Assembly: GCA_039801505.1 (NCBI GenBank)
Contig: JBDRUV010000008.1
Coordinates: 1 to 46,595, forward strand
Direction: 5' to 3'
Source: a candidate division WOR-3 bacterium
Lineage (GTDB): Bacteria > Hydrothermota > Tepidihabitantia > Tepidihabitantales > CAIPLT01
DNA: 46,595 bases
Made by a program: the position numbers and the translations under genes. Under the pieces are notes generated by a model, which was not told the DNA's origin, ran no database searches, and saw nothing but the letters and a program-made list of their open reading frames with translations. Shown piece by piece: positions 7,686 to 15,300 of this stretch. Position 1 is the stretch's first letter. Each line of letters starts with the position of its first letter.

Positions 7686-7797
7686 GCCGGCCCGAGGGGT
7701 GACATTCCTCCCCTCACCTTCAGCCCAGACCCACAGTCACAACTCTCTCTCTACGTCTATGCCTCACGTAGACCCACTCCCCGCCCCTCGGGCTGGC
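7686..7797 (+). repeat. GC-rich inverted repeat with alternative pairing
   Basis: Left arm 7686-7699 and right arm 7784-7797 pair over 14 positions with one G-T wobble. Inside are a 7-bp hairpin (7750-7756 with 7766-7772) and a competing 6-bp hairpin in which 7694-7699 (GAGGGG) pairs with CCCCTC at 7710-7715 instead of the identical CCCCTC at 7784-7789. Two mutually exclusive folds are thus possible. It could be an RNA switch or a DNA structure for an initiator or activator; no family is recognised. Confidence 0.6.
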
Positions 7798-7809
7798 ACG
7801 CTTCTTGCA
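7794..7809 (+). promoter_or_regulatory. Sigma-54 (RpoN)-like promoter
   Basis: TGGCACG, 4 nt, TTGCA matches the -24/-12 consensus (TGGCACG-N4-TTGCW) at every conserved base, with the invariant GG and GC at the correct 10-bp separation. Transcription would begin near 7820 and run through the palindromic AT-rich block into the helicase gene. The -24 element is part of the right arm of the GC-rich inverted repeat. An activator site would be needed upstream; none can be named. Confidence 0.5.
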
Positions 7810-7840
7810 ATTAATAAGAGTTATAATTTAAGTTTTAGTT

Positions 7841-7993
7841 TAACTAATAAATTAATTAGTTATAACTTAGTTACTAAGTTAATTAACTTAGTTAATAAAC
7901 TAAAGAGACTCTTACTCTTTAAGAGTAAGAGTCTCTTTAGTAAAATAACTTTAGTTAACTTAGTAATTATAACTAAAGTTACTAATTTAGTTA
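7841..7993. other. Candidate replication origin (iterons plus palindrome)
   Basis: Seven heptamers flank a long palindrome: TTAGTTA at 7856, 7867, 7888, 7951 and 7987, and its complement TAACTAA at 7841 and 7970. The segment is very AT-rich and lies directly upstream of the DnaB-like helicase gene, the usual place for a phage origin. No initiator gene is recognised, so this stays an inference. Confidence 0.45.
7900..7940. repeat. 41-bp perfect palindrome
   Basis: Positions 7900-7919 and 7921-7940 are exact reverse complements around a single central T. As RNA it would fold into a long hairpin without a following T-run, so it is not a standard terminator; as DNA it could extrude a cruciform. 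Confidence 0.9.
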
Positions 7994-8261
7994 CTGAGTA
8001 CTTTACTAAAGTTATAGAAACATATAGAGATTTATATATCCCTTTAGAAGTATTAGATAATAAATATGATAAGTATATAAGTCATAAGTATAGTAATCAA
8101 ATACTAAATAGCTATTCAAAAAGTACTTCAAGTAAGAAAAGAGTTCTAAATAAGAAAACAACAAGAAGAATAAACAATAAGAACAGTAACAGTCTAAAAT
8201 GTAATCATACAGAAGAGTTATAGAACAAACACTAACATCTATGCTCAAGGAGAATAACATC

Positions 8262-9428
8262 ATGCCAGACAATTCTCTCACTGTTGAACAAGCGTTCATA
8301 TCGTATCTCCTGCTCAACCCTGAGAAAATAGACAACTTCTCTTACGTTAAACCCGAATACATAACTAATCACTCTCTTAGAAGAATATATGAAACAATGA
8401 TAAAATACAAGAATGAATATAAGAATTTTGATGAAGTATTGTTAGCTCAATATGCTAATGTTGATGCTGAATACATTAAGCAATTATCTTCTAACTTATG
8501 TCTTTTAGGGGAACAATATGCAGCTGCTATATGTGATAACTATTGCCTAAAACATGTTAATCAAGAGATAGTAAATCTATCTAATAAACTAAGAACTAAT
8601 AACATACTATACTCAGAGTATCATACAGAACTATCTTTGTTGCTTAATAAATACACTCCTATTAGAAGAAATAAAGCTAATAAAATATGCTATGATATTC
8701 TTAAAAGTGATACTCATTACAACAGAAGATATAGCACCGGGTTAAAAGCGTTAGACAACATTATCGACTACATAGCCGGTGGGGAACTCATTGTAATAGC
8801 CGGTAGGCCCGGGGATGGGAAAACATCTCTTGCGATATTCATATCATCTCACTTTAAGAACGTAATGTTCATCTCTTTAGAGATGACTATTCAATCTATT
8901 GCTAAAAGATTCTATGCGTCTAAACTGAATGCTACAATCAAAGAACTTGAAGATGAAGAATTGCTCGACTCTTACAGAGAGAAAATACAAAGCATTGATT
9001 GCAACTTCTACGTTGAGAGTGGGGCAAGAACAATAACTGATATCATTGAAGTAATAGACAATATGAGTAATGAAGTAGAGATAGTTGTTATTGATTACTT
9101 GCAACTTGTTGAAGGATTAGACGCCCAAACAAGAGTACAAGAGATAGGGCAGATTACAAGATTACTCAAGTTGAAAGCTCTTGAAAAGAATATCCCAATT
9201 CTGCTATTATCACAGCTGAACAGACAATACGATAGCTCTTCCCCTAAGCTCTCTAATCTAAGAGACTCAGGGTGTATTGAACAAGATGCAGACATGGTGA
9301 TATTCATAATAGGAGGAGTAAGCAATGACGTACTAGCAGAAACAGAAATTAGAGTTCTAAAGAATCGACGTGGTAAAATAGGAAGTGCAGTGGTAGTCTT
9401 TAATAAAGAGACACAACGATGGAGCTAG
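8262..9428 (+). CDS. DnaB-like replicative helicase
   Basis: 388 residues from ATG 8262, chosen over ATG 8241 because AAGGAG at 8246-8251 lies between them. Residues 1-130 match the DnaB N-terminal helical domain. The RecA-like ATPase follows: Walker A G-R-P-G-D-G-K-T-S at 181-189, S-L-E-M at 205-208, Walker B V-V-I-D-Y-L-Q-L at 275-282, S-Q-L-N-R at 317-321, the D-S-G-C-I-E-Q-D-A-D motif at 335-344 and a basic finger K-N-R-R-G near 367-371. It unwinds DNA at the fork as a hexamer and would recruit host primase. It is somewhat shorter than bacterial DnaB (about 450-470) but normal for phage. No phage loader is evident. Confidence 0.95.
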   Translation: MPDNSLTVEQAFISYLLLNPEKIDNFSYVKPEYITNHSLRRIYETMIKYKNEYKNFDEVLLAQYANVDAEYIKQLSSNLCLLGEQYAAAICDNYCLKHVNQEIVNLSNKLRTNNILYSEYHTELSLLLNKYTPIRRNKANKICYDILKSDTHYNRRYSTGLKALDNIIDYIAGGELIVIAGRPGDGKTSLAIFISSHFKNVMFISLEMTIQSIAKRFYASKLNATIKELEDEELLDSYREKIQSIDCNFYVESGARTITDIIEVIDNMSNEVEIVVIDYLQLVEGLDAQTRVQEIGQITRLLKLKALEKNIPILLLSQLNRQYDSSSPKLSNLRDSGCIEQDADMVIFIIGGVSNDVLAETEIRVLKNRRGKIGSAVVVFNKETQRWS

Positions 9429-9435
9429 AAGAGAT

Positions 9436-9972
9436 ATGAGAATCTATTGCGATAACGACATTATGTACGACAAAATGATTAAGCGCCTTCAAGATAGAAA
9501 CATCGATATTGAATGCAACGACAAAGTTAGAAGCATATGCGTAAAGATGTTTGAAGAATTATGTGATGAGATTAAACAAGATAACCCTGATGAAGTGTTC
9601 TATGCTGTCTACAAAAAGAGAGCACAAGGGAGAAAGAGAAGTAGAACGTCTCATCACGTTACTGTTCTTGTACCGCTTGAGAATCTTTCGCATTCAGAGC
9701 GATATGTTGAAGCGATGAAACTCATGGAGAGTATATACGGGAAAGATAAATTTCAACTTCCCGAAGGTGGGTTATCTCTCAAGGAACAATACAAACTACG
9801 AAAGATTTACTCTGTTCAGAAAAATAGAAATGTGTACATAAATGAAGAACTACTGAATGGAGATGGAAACAACGTTAAGAATTTTGATGATATAACAACT
9901 ACAAGCAATACTGAAGATGTTATTAGCTCATCTTACGATGAAGAAGATGATGAAGAAGAAATACCATTTTAG
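9436..9972 (+). CDS. Protein with SSB-like acidic tail
   Basis: 178 residues starting 7 nt after the helicase stop. The C-terminus is a low-complexity acidic tail ending D-E-E-D-D-E-E-E-I-P-F, like the DDDIPF tip through which bacterial SSB contacts partner proteins. The N-terminal part is charged and helical, with a basic segment (KKRAQGRKRSRTSHH) followed by a hydrophobic strand; I do not see a plain OB-fold signature. A replication or recombination single-strand-binding role is likely from tail and position, not from a recognised domain; an annealing protein for the exonuclease is an alternative. Confidence 0.7.
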   Translation: MRIYCDNDIMYDKMIKRLQDRNIDIECNDKVRSICVKMFEELCDEIKQDNPDEVFYAVYKKRAQGRKRSRTSHHVTVLVPLENLSHSERYVEAMKLMESIYGKDKFQLPEGGLSLKEQYKLRKIYSVQKNRNVYINEELLNGDGNNVKNFDDITTTSNTEDVISSSYDEEDDEEEIPF

Positions 9973-9983
9973 GAGGCATTCTG

Positions 9984-10409
9984 ATGTACAAGAAGCAATT
10001 CGATAATCACGACAAGATTAGTCTTATCCCCAACACTCTTGTACGCGACAAAATAATCAAACTGTTGCGCAAGGAGTATTTTAAGTTTACAGAACATAAG
10101 GGGAAAATTATCGTGAACTCTAACGACCTTAACGAGATTCAAAAAGTACTTCGCAAGAATAACATAGGGGTATTTCTCAAATGCTTCGACCCTCAGAAGA
10201 GTAGAGAGTTGAAGTTTGATTTCGAGAACGTGAATCTAGAAGAAGTACCTTATACCGCTAAGGTAAGCATGTACAAACGATTCCACAAGAAACTCTACAA
10301 CGAAACCCCTCATGAATTCCCTGACTCTCAGGTGATTGATGAGGAACTAAACAATCTATATTCTCAACTCAAACAGAAAGAACAAGAACAGCAAGATGAA
10401 GAAGAATGA
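9984..10409 (+). CDS. Unknown protein with acidic C-terminus
   Basis: 141 residues. AGGAGG at 9971-9976 overlaps the previous stop and is 7 nt before ATG 9984. Basic N-terminal two thirds, then a tail of Gln, Glu and Asp. Position suggests a replication role; nothing specific is recognised. Its stop overlaps the ATG at 10406. Confidence 0.75.
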   Translation: MYKKQFDNHDKISLIPNTLVRDKIIKLLRKEYFKFTEHKGKIIVNSNDLNEIQKVLRKNNIGVFLKCFDPQKSRELKFDFENVNLEEVPYTAKVSMYKRFHKKLYNETPHEFPDSQVIDEELNNLYSQLKQKEQEQQDEEE

Positions 10410-10477
10410 AAACACTATGCATGTTTCTAATGTGTGTATCTGTCTACAATAGCACAAACTTTGAAAGGGATGTTTCC

Positions 10478-11032
10478 ATGAGTAAGTTCACCGATGTGTA
10501 CTCCTTCGTGCGTTTTATGCTCGAGGGTGGGTACGTAAATCACCCCGACGATAAAGGTGGGGAAACTTGGTGTGGGTTAACTAAGAAGTTCCTACAAGAT
10601 AATAACATCAGAATACCACCCGGTGAGGAAGACATATACAATGGGTACAGTATAATCTATGAATATCTTCTAGACCCAATTAAGAAAACACCAGTGCTTA
10701 ATGATTTACCCTATGAAGTATCTCTGTGCATATTCGATATGCTCGTGCACATGGGAAAAACAAATGCTATCAAGAAACTACAACAAGTACTAGGGGTAAA
10801 AGTTGACGGGAAATATGGAATGGAAACACACAATGCGCTAATGCGTGAAGTGAAGAACAATAAGCTCGCCTTATGCAATAGACTCATATCAAGCAAGCTA
10901 AAACACTACACTGAGATTTGGAAGAAAGATAAGTCTCAACTTGTATTTGCACGGGGTTGGGTACGTCGTATGTGTGATATCATCGACGAAATAACCCCAG
11001 GTGCTAAGAAACCACCCGCAAACGAAGCATAA
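10478..11032 (+). CDS. GH108 muramidase (N4-type endolysin)
   Basis: 184 residues from ATG 10478, which has AAAGGG upstream; an in-frame ATG at 10406 would add 24 residues (MKTLCMFLMCVSVYNS...) that are mildly hydrophobic and could be a weak signal-anchor, as in the N4 muramidase. Start therefore uncertain. The family motif E-G-G-Y-V-N-H-P-D-D-K-G-G is at residues 16-28, with the catalytic Glu16. A C-terminal peptidoglycan-binding part (L-P-Y-E-V-S-L, F-D-M-L-V-H-M-G, V-D-G-K-Y-G) fits PG_binding_3. It cleaves the glycan backbone of the cell wall for lysis; a holin-like gene follows 0.7 kb downstream. Confidence 0.9.
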   Translation: MSKFTDVYSFVRFMLEGGYVNHPDDKGGETWCGLTKKFLQDNNIRIPPGEEDIYNGYSIIYEYLLDPIKKTPVLNDLPYEVSLCIFDMLVHMGKTNAIKKLQQVLGVKVDGKYGMETHNALMREVKNNKLALCNRLISSKLKHYTEIWKKDKSQLVFARGWVRRMCDIIDEITPGAKKPPANEA

Positions 11033-11051
11033 CGTAAAAGGAGATTCAACT

Positions 11052-11540
11052 ATGCTTATCATTACTCACGACGAAGAATCTTTTCAGAAGCTTGTTTCTC
11101 TTGGTATACATACCAAATGCGATGAGGAAAAGCATCGCTGGGTAACAATCAAGAGCGCTGAATTCGACAAGATTACACTACAACTCAAAGATGATTTTGC
11201 GTTTAAAGTCGATATGCGTCTTAAGGGTACAAGCAGTAAGGGTAGAGTTAAAAGCGATAAGCAAAGCCCTTCAGTCAATCAACAATTATACCCCTCATTC
11301 TACTTCAAGAAGACTCAAGATTTAACCCCTGATGAACGCGTTAAAATGATAGAGGGGATGAGTAAAGATTTAAACATCTCCCCCAACAAAGATATGTCTG
11401 ATAAGGAACTAAACGCCTTACGCTACAAGTGGGGTCAATGGCGAAAAGAAAAACAACAATCCCCAGGGAATAAACAGCAATCAGAGAATGTTACAGAAGA
11501 AAAAGAAACACTTGATTCTGAACCTCCATTTGATATATAA
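11052..11540 (+). CDS. Unknown protein with acidic E-P-P-F tail
   Basis: 162 residues; AAGGAG at about 11038-11043 precedes ATG 11052, so the longer open frame from 11001 is not used. Two beta-rich halves with Lys/Asp-rich loops, then a Gln/Glu/Ser linker and the tail L-D-S-E-P-P-F-D-I. The tail resembles an SSB-type interaction peptide but does not end in P-F. Lies between the muramidase and the structured RNA. Function unknown. Confidence 0.75.
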   Translation: MLIITHDEESFQKLVSLGIHTKCDEEKHRWVTIKSAEFDKITLQLKDDFAFKVDMRLKGTSSKGRVKSDKQSPSVNQQLYPSFYFKKTQDLTPDERVKMIEGMSKDLNISPNKDMSDKELNALRYKWGQWRKEKQQSPGNKQQSENVTEEKETLDSEPPFDI

Positions 11541-11553
11541 TTAAATGAAATTC

Positions 11554-11660
11554 GCAGGATGCCCGGGATGCATAAGTCTAGTTTTATGCGGTGCTCGGCA
11601 GGTACAAGCGGGCATGAGTCATTCAACTGAGGTGTTGTATGATTCTCCTGGGCACCCTGC
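11554..11660 (+). ncRNA. Candidate structured RNA, perfect four-way junction
   Basis: This 107-nt element lies between the gene ending at 11540 and the holin-like gene at 11700. Closing stem: 11554-11568 with 11646-11660, 15 positions with one A-C mismatch and one G-U pair. Three hairpins fill the interior with almost no unpaired bases between them: 11570-11575/11584-11589 (six pairs), 11591-11597/11609-11615 (seven, two wobbles), and 11616-11622/11639-11645 continued after a U-U mismatch by 11124-type inner pairs 11624-11627/11634-11637. It lacks a T-loop signature, an anticodon arm of normal form and a U-tract, so it is neither tRNA nor terminator. Strand is inferred from the flanking genes. 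No Rfam family is recognised. Confidence 0.65.
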
Positions 11661-11699
11661 TCGCTCTATAGATGAGATGATATGTAGAGGGGATTGATT

Positions 11700-11921
11700 A
11701 TGAAATACGATGCTAAGAAGTCTTTTAAGAAAGCCGCTATTACCGCGATGTATGTAGCAGGTAGTATGCTTGCTACTAACCCTGAGACAGTACTAACACC
11801 CTTTGGTGGGCTTACAATATTGGGGGTTTTTCTTGCACGCTTCGCTCAAGACTGGGTGAAGAATAAAGACCTTGTAAATAACTACAAGGTGTATGACTTC
11901 ACTAACAAGCCCCGTAAATAA
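11700..11921 (+). CDS. Holin-like small membrane protein
   Basis: 73 residues from ATG 11700, with GAGGGG at 11687-11692. Basic N-terminus (KYDAKKSFKK), then two hydrophobic stretches (about residues 11-27 and 33-49) separated by a short N-P-E-T-V turn, then a charged tail. Size and topology fit a two-span phage holin or a similar lysis protein, and it lies just downstream of the muramidase. No family-specific motif. Confidence 0.6.
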   Translation: MKYDAKKSFKKAAITAMYVAGSMLATNPETVLTPFGGLTILGVFLARFAQDWVKNKDLVNNYKVYDFTNKPRK

Positions 11922-12025
11922 TCCCTAGAGCGAAGAATATCCCCCATTCACATATTCTGTAAAACCATTTAAAGAACGTATCCCAGTCCCAACTACCTCT
12001 CAGTATATGCTTAATCTCATTAAAC

Positions 12026-12379
12026 ATGACAGAAGACTCCTCTAAAAAAGATAAACTAGTAAAATCTTTTATGTCTGTATTATACTATGTTTCTGTGGAA
12101 ATTGAAAGACAAGAATGGAAGGGGCTTGGGTATAGTAGCACTGTCGTTATCCCCATCTTGAACAGAATCAGAATGTATCATTTGGGTGTGATAGATTTAG
12201 CAAATCTTACCTTCTATGAGATAATTGTAGAAATAAACAATACAATAGACGATATGATTAAATCACTCAAGAAACTAAGAACGCTCACAACAAAGAGAGT
12301 ATTAACAAGTCTTTCTTTGACACTTAGTAAATGCATCAGTATTCTTGAGGCATATAAAGATTTACTTTCTCTGATTTAA
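12026..12379 (+). CDS. Unknown helical protein at the convergent junction
   Basis: 117 residues, mostly predicted helix with hydrophobic heptad-like spacing. No good ribosome site precedes ATG 12026, so the start or even the gene is less sure. Its stop (12377-12379) overlaps the stop of the giant gene on the other strand (12376-12378). By position a lysis accessory is possible; there is no sequence support for that. Confidence 0.5.
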   Translation: MTEDSSKKDKLVKSFMSVLYYVSVEIERQEWKGLGYSSTVVIPILNRIRMYHLGVIDLANLTFYEIIVEINNTIDDMIKSLKKLRTLTTKRVLTSLSLTLSKCISILEAYKDLLSLI

Positions 12380-15300
12380 TTAAGCTTCAATATATTGTAA
12401 AGCATTGGGTTATCTTTCTTGAGATACTCTACAAACATATTCCCCATATTCTCTTTAACGTCAAGCTTAGTATCGAGCAACCCTTTAGCATGCAACGCAG
12501 ATACCATTGTGCTCTTGAATCTCTCTTCGTCTTCTTTTGATATCCCCTTTAGCTCATCGTTCTTCGCTTTATTAAGTATTTTGTTCACGACTCTACTTAG
12601 CTCTTTTCTGTTCTTAATCTTCCCATATTTGGGGTCATCAAGCATAGTGTAATCAAAATACTTCATCCCAACTTTTCTGTAATTGTACAGTTGAGTATCT
12701 CTTACAACAATCCACTTAGAATATTGACGATATAGTTCTTCTTTCATACCACCGTTAGAGTATAGAACAAGTCTCGACACACCGGGCATAGAAGACAGAG
12801 TATACAAGAACTTGCTTATCTCATCACCCTCTTTACTTGGTTTTGTTTTACCCTCAGCGTTGTATTTAATGAAGTCAAATAAATCCTGAAGGAACTCTCG
12901 CTTTGGTAAGAACCCACCAAATATCTGAAATGTAGAGTACAGCATTAAGCGCCCATACGCTTCAGCATCAGACGCCTTAAATACTTTATCATCAATGATT
13001 ACTCGCCCGGTGAATGGGTCTATGGGGTTGTTCCCCGTAAGCATACTTGTAAGTGAAGATACCAAATTGAGCATTGGGTTAAGGTCTTCGCTCTTCCCTG
13101 GGAAATCAGTAACTACAGCATGAAGAAGATTGTTAAGTAGTTTTCTGTAGGAATTCATCTGATATGCTTCTACAGCCCCATAAGCAACAGCGTTAATAAA
13201 GCTACCAACTGTATCATCTACGAAGCGCACAGCAAGCGTTTTATCATCATTAACATCGAGATACAAAGGAATAACCGTAGAGGTCATCAGGTGATACTTA
13301 GGAATGTTTCTATACAACTTCATGAACTTAGCGTCTTTGCTATCATAGTTCTCTCTACCCAACAATATCTCAAGCAGTTTATCAAGTAACCCCGATATGG
13401 CAAGAGCCGCAATAGACTTAGGGACAAAATCTAAATACAAACTTCTAAACAATACTCTCTGAAGATTCTCTTTGTTCTTACTTAGATAATCCCAGTTCGC
13501 AAATATACTCTGTATTCTTGGGTTGAAGAACACGAATATTCTGTTGAGATATACTGTGAATATACCCTTCTTAGTAATATCAGGGGTACCGGCATATCTA
13601 CGTACAAACTCAGCAATATCTTCAAGTTTGAGATTATTCTGTCCACTCTTAGAACGTCTATAGAGATACAACGCCGCTGAGTATTTCGTAATTTTATCAG
13701 ACATGTCAACGAAATTCTTGAACTTCTCAAATATAGAATCATGAATGAATTCACCTATGCTCTCTTCTTCGGTCATGAATTTGCTTTTATAATTTGAAAT
13801 TTCTGTTCTAACTATGTCTCTCACAGCGCTCATGGGGTTCCCGTCTATAATGCTCTCAGAGAAGTCACGCAATAAAGCCCCACTCTGCTCAAGCGCTCTG
13901 AAGAATTCCGCCTCATCTTGATTTAGATATTTAGAATATTCACTCACCGATACATCATAGAAAGATTTATAATAAGCAAATCTAGCAGCATCTCTATAAG
14001 CAAGCTTCAATTCACTCATGTTGATAGTATCGGGGAGAAGGCGTATCATTTGCTTAGTATCACGTGTTATATTAGTAGCAACGAAGAATGGGTTATACGT
14101 CACCCAAATCTTCTTGAATGCATCAATAGCAAAAGATAATAGTTGAAGCATGTAGGGTGTATGTGTTACACGATTATTTAAAAGCCCCACCAAGTCATAT
14201 CGCCAATCAGCCGCATGCTGCGCTAATCTATATACGTACGGTACGCCTTCCTCATACACAAGAACGTCTTTAGACCCATCATACAGCGCCTTACCAGCAT
14301 ATTTTCTCTTAGCAAACTGAGTTGGTATGTCTTCACTAAGTTCTTCTTGTACCTTATCAATAATTTCCCTCTTGAATTTATTACTGTAACTCATCTCAAC
14401 AATAGCAGCCCAGTGTTCTAATGTTCTAGCTAATATCTCTAGTGGGTTGTTCGTGGGAACTAGATTCTTAGGTCTATCTGATGCTGTGAATGGTACGTTA
14501 TTCCAGGGTAAAGCCGGGTGTAAAGGCATATTAAATACAAGAAGAGGTATTCGTTCAGGGTCATAGTCAGCTATCATCCCGCTGTCTTTTAGTTCTTCAT
14601 ATATCTTAGCAATCATATTTCTGAATGCTTCTTCAACAATTTCTCTCTTTTTCTCTGCGTCTTTTATCATGTAGAAATCATGAAACACTTTATCATAGTC
14701 TTCTCGTGTTAAATTCAAGAATATACTAGCTACATTTTCATCGCCCTCCTCAGCGCCCAACATCGCCTTAATAGCACTATTAAACTCCCCACGATGCTCC
14801 CAGGCAACTCTCATTAATATAACCCCAGCCTCTTGTGGGGTAATATTATTATTCGACAATGAAGATATAAACTCATTAATGTAAAACTTAGAATAGTCTG
14901 AACTTCTCAGAAGACGAGCATATGTGCTCTCTATTCTTGCTCTTATCTCTTCAGGAAGAGCATAAGATACATCCTGCAGATATGTTCTAACGCTTCTGTA
15001 GAATTTGTATATAGTACTTTTTATGCTATCCCCAGTGATTAGATTTCTAAACTCATCTATCATGTAACTCAACATTTTCTTTTTTCTTTCTTCTTTTGTT
15101 TCAGTTAACCCACTCGGAGATAGAAGTTTAAGAGTACTTTCGGGTATAGTTTCAGTATCTTCGCTATATAGAGTTTTTGCGCTTATCACCCCAGTTGTTT
15201 CATTTTCTAAGTACCCACTAAGTATACCAACAGCAACGTCAATAATCTTTTCTCTTTTGAGCTCTTCTTCATCATCATAGGGCCAATACCCACTCGAGTC

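Larger units (their letters stand above)
7677..8261. other. 585-bp non-coding control/origin block
   Basis: No convincing gene. The block has two parts. Positions 7677-7810 are GC-richer and strongly C/T-biased on the + strand, framed by a 14-bp inverted repeat, and end in a sigma-54-like promoter. Positions 7811-8245 are very AT-rich (22% G+C at 7981-8040) and contain a 41-bp palindrome flanked by seven TTAGTTA/TAACTAA heptamers. A 209-codon open frame crosses the block but overlaps the exonuclease gene, has no ribosome site and follows repeats, so it is not taken as a gene. Confidence 0.75.

Noticed and set aside
7594-8223. 209-codon open frame on + across the intergenic block
   Set aside because: It overlaps the exonuclease gene by 83 nt, has no ribosome site, and its middle is made of the palindrome and heptamer repeats. 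Translation would be low-complexity. Treated as non-coding.
11554-11660. Four-way-junction element read as a tRNA
   Set aside because: The closing stem has 15 positions instead of 7, there is no TTC-type T loop, and the hairpin lengths do not fit tRNA arms.
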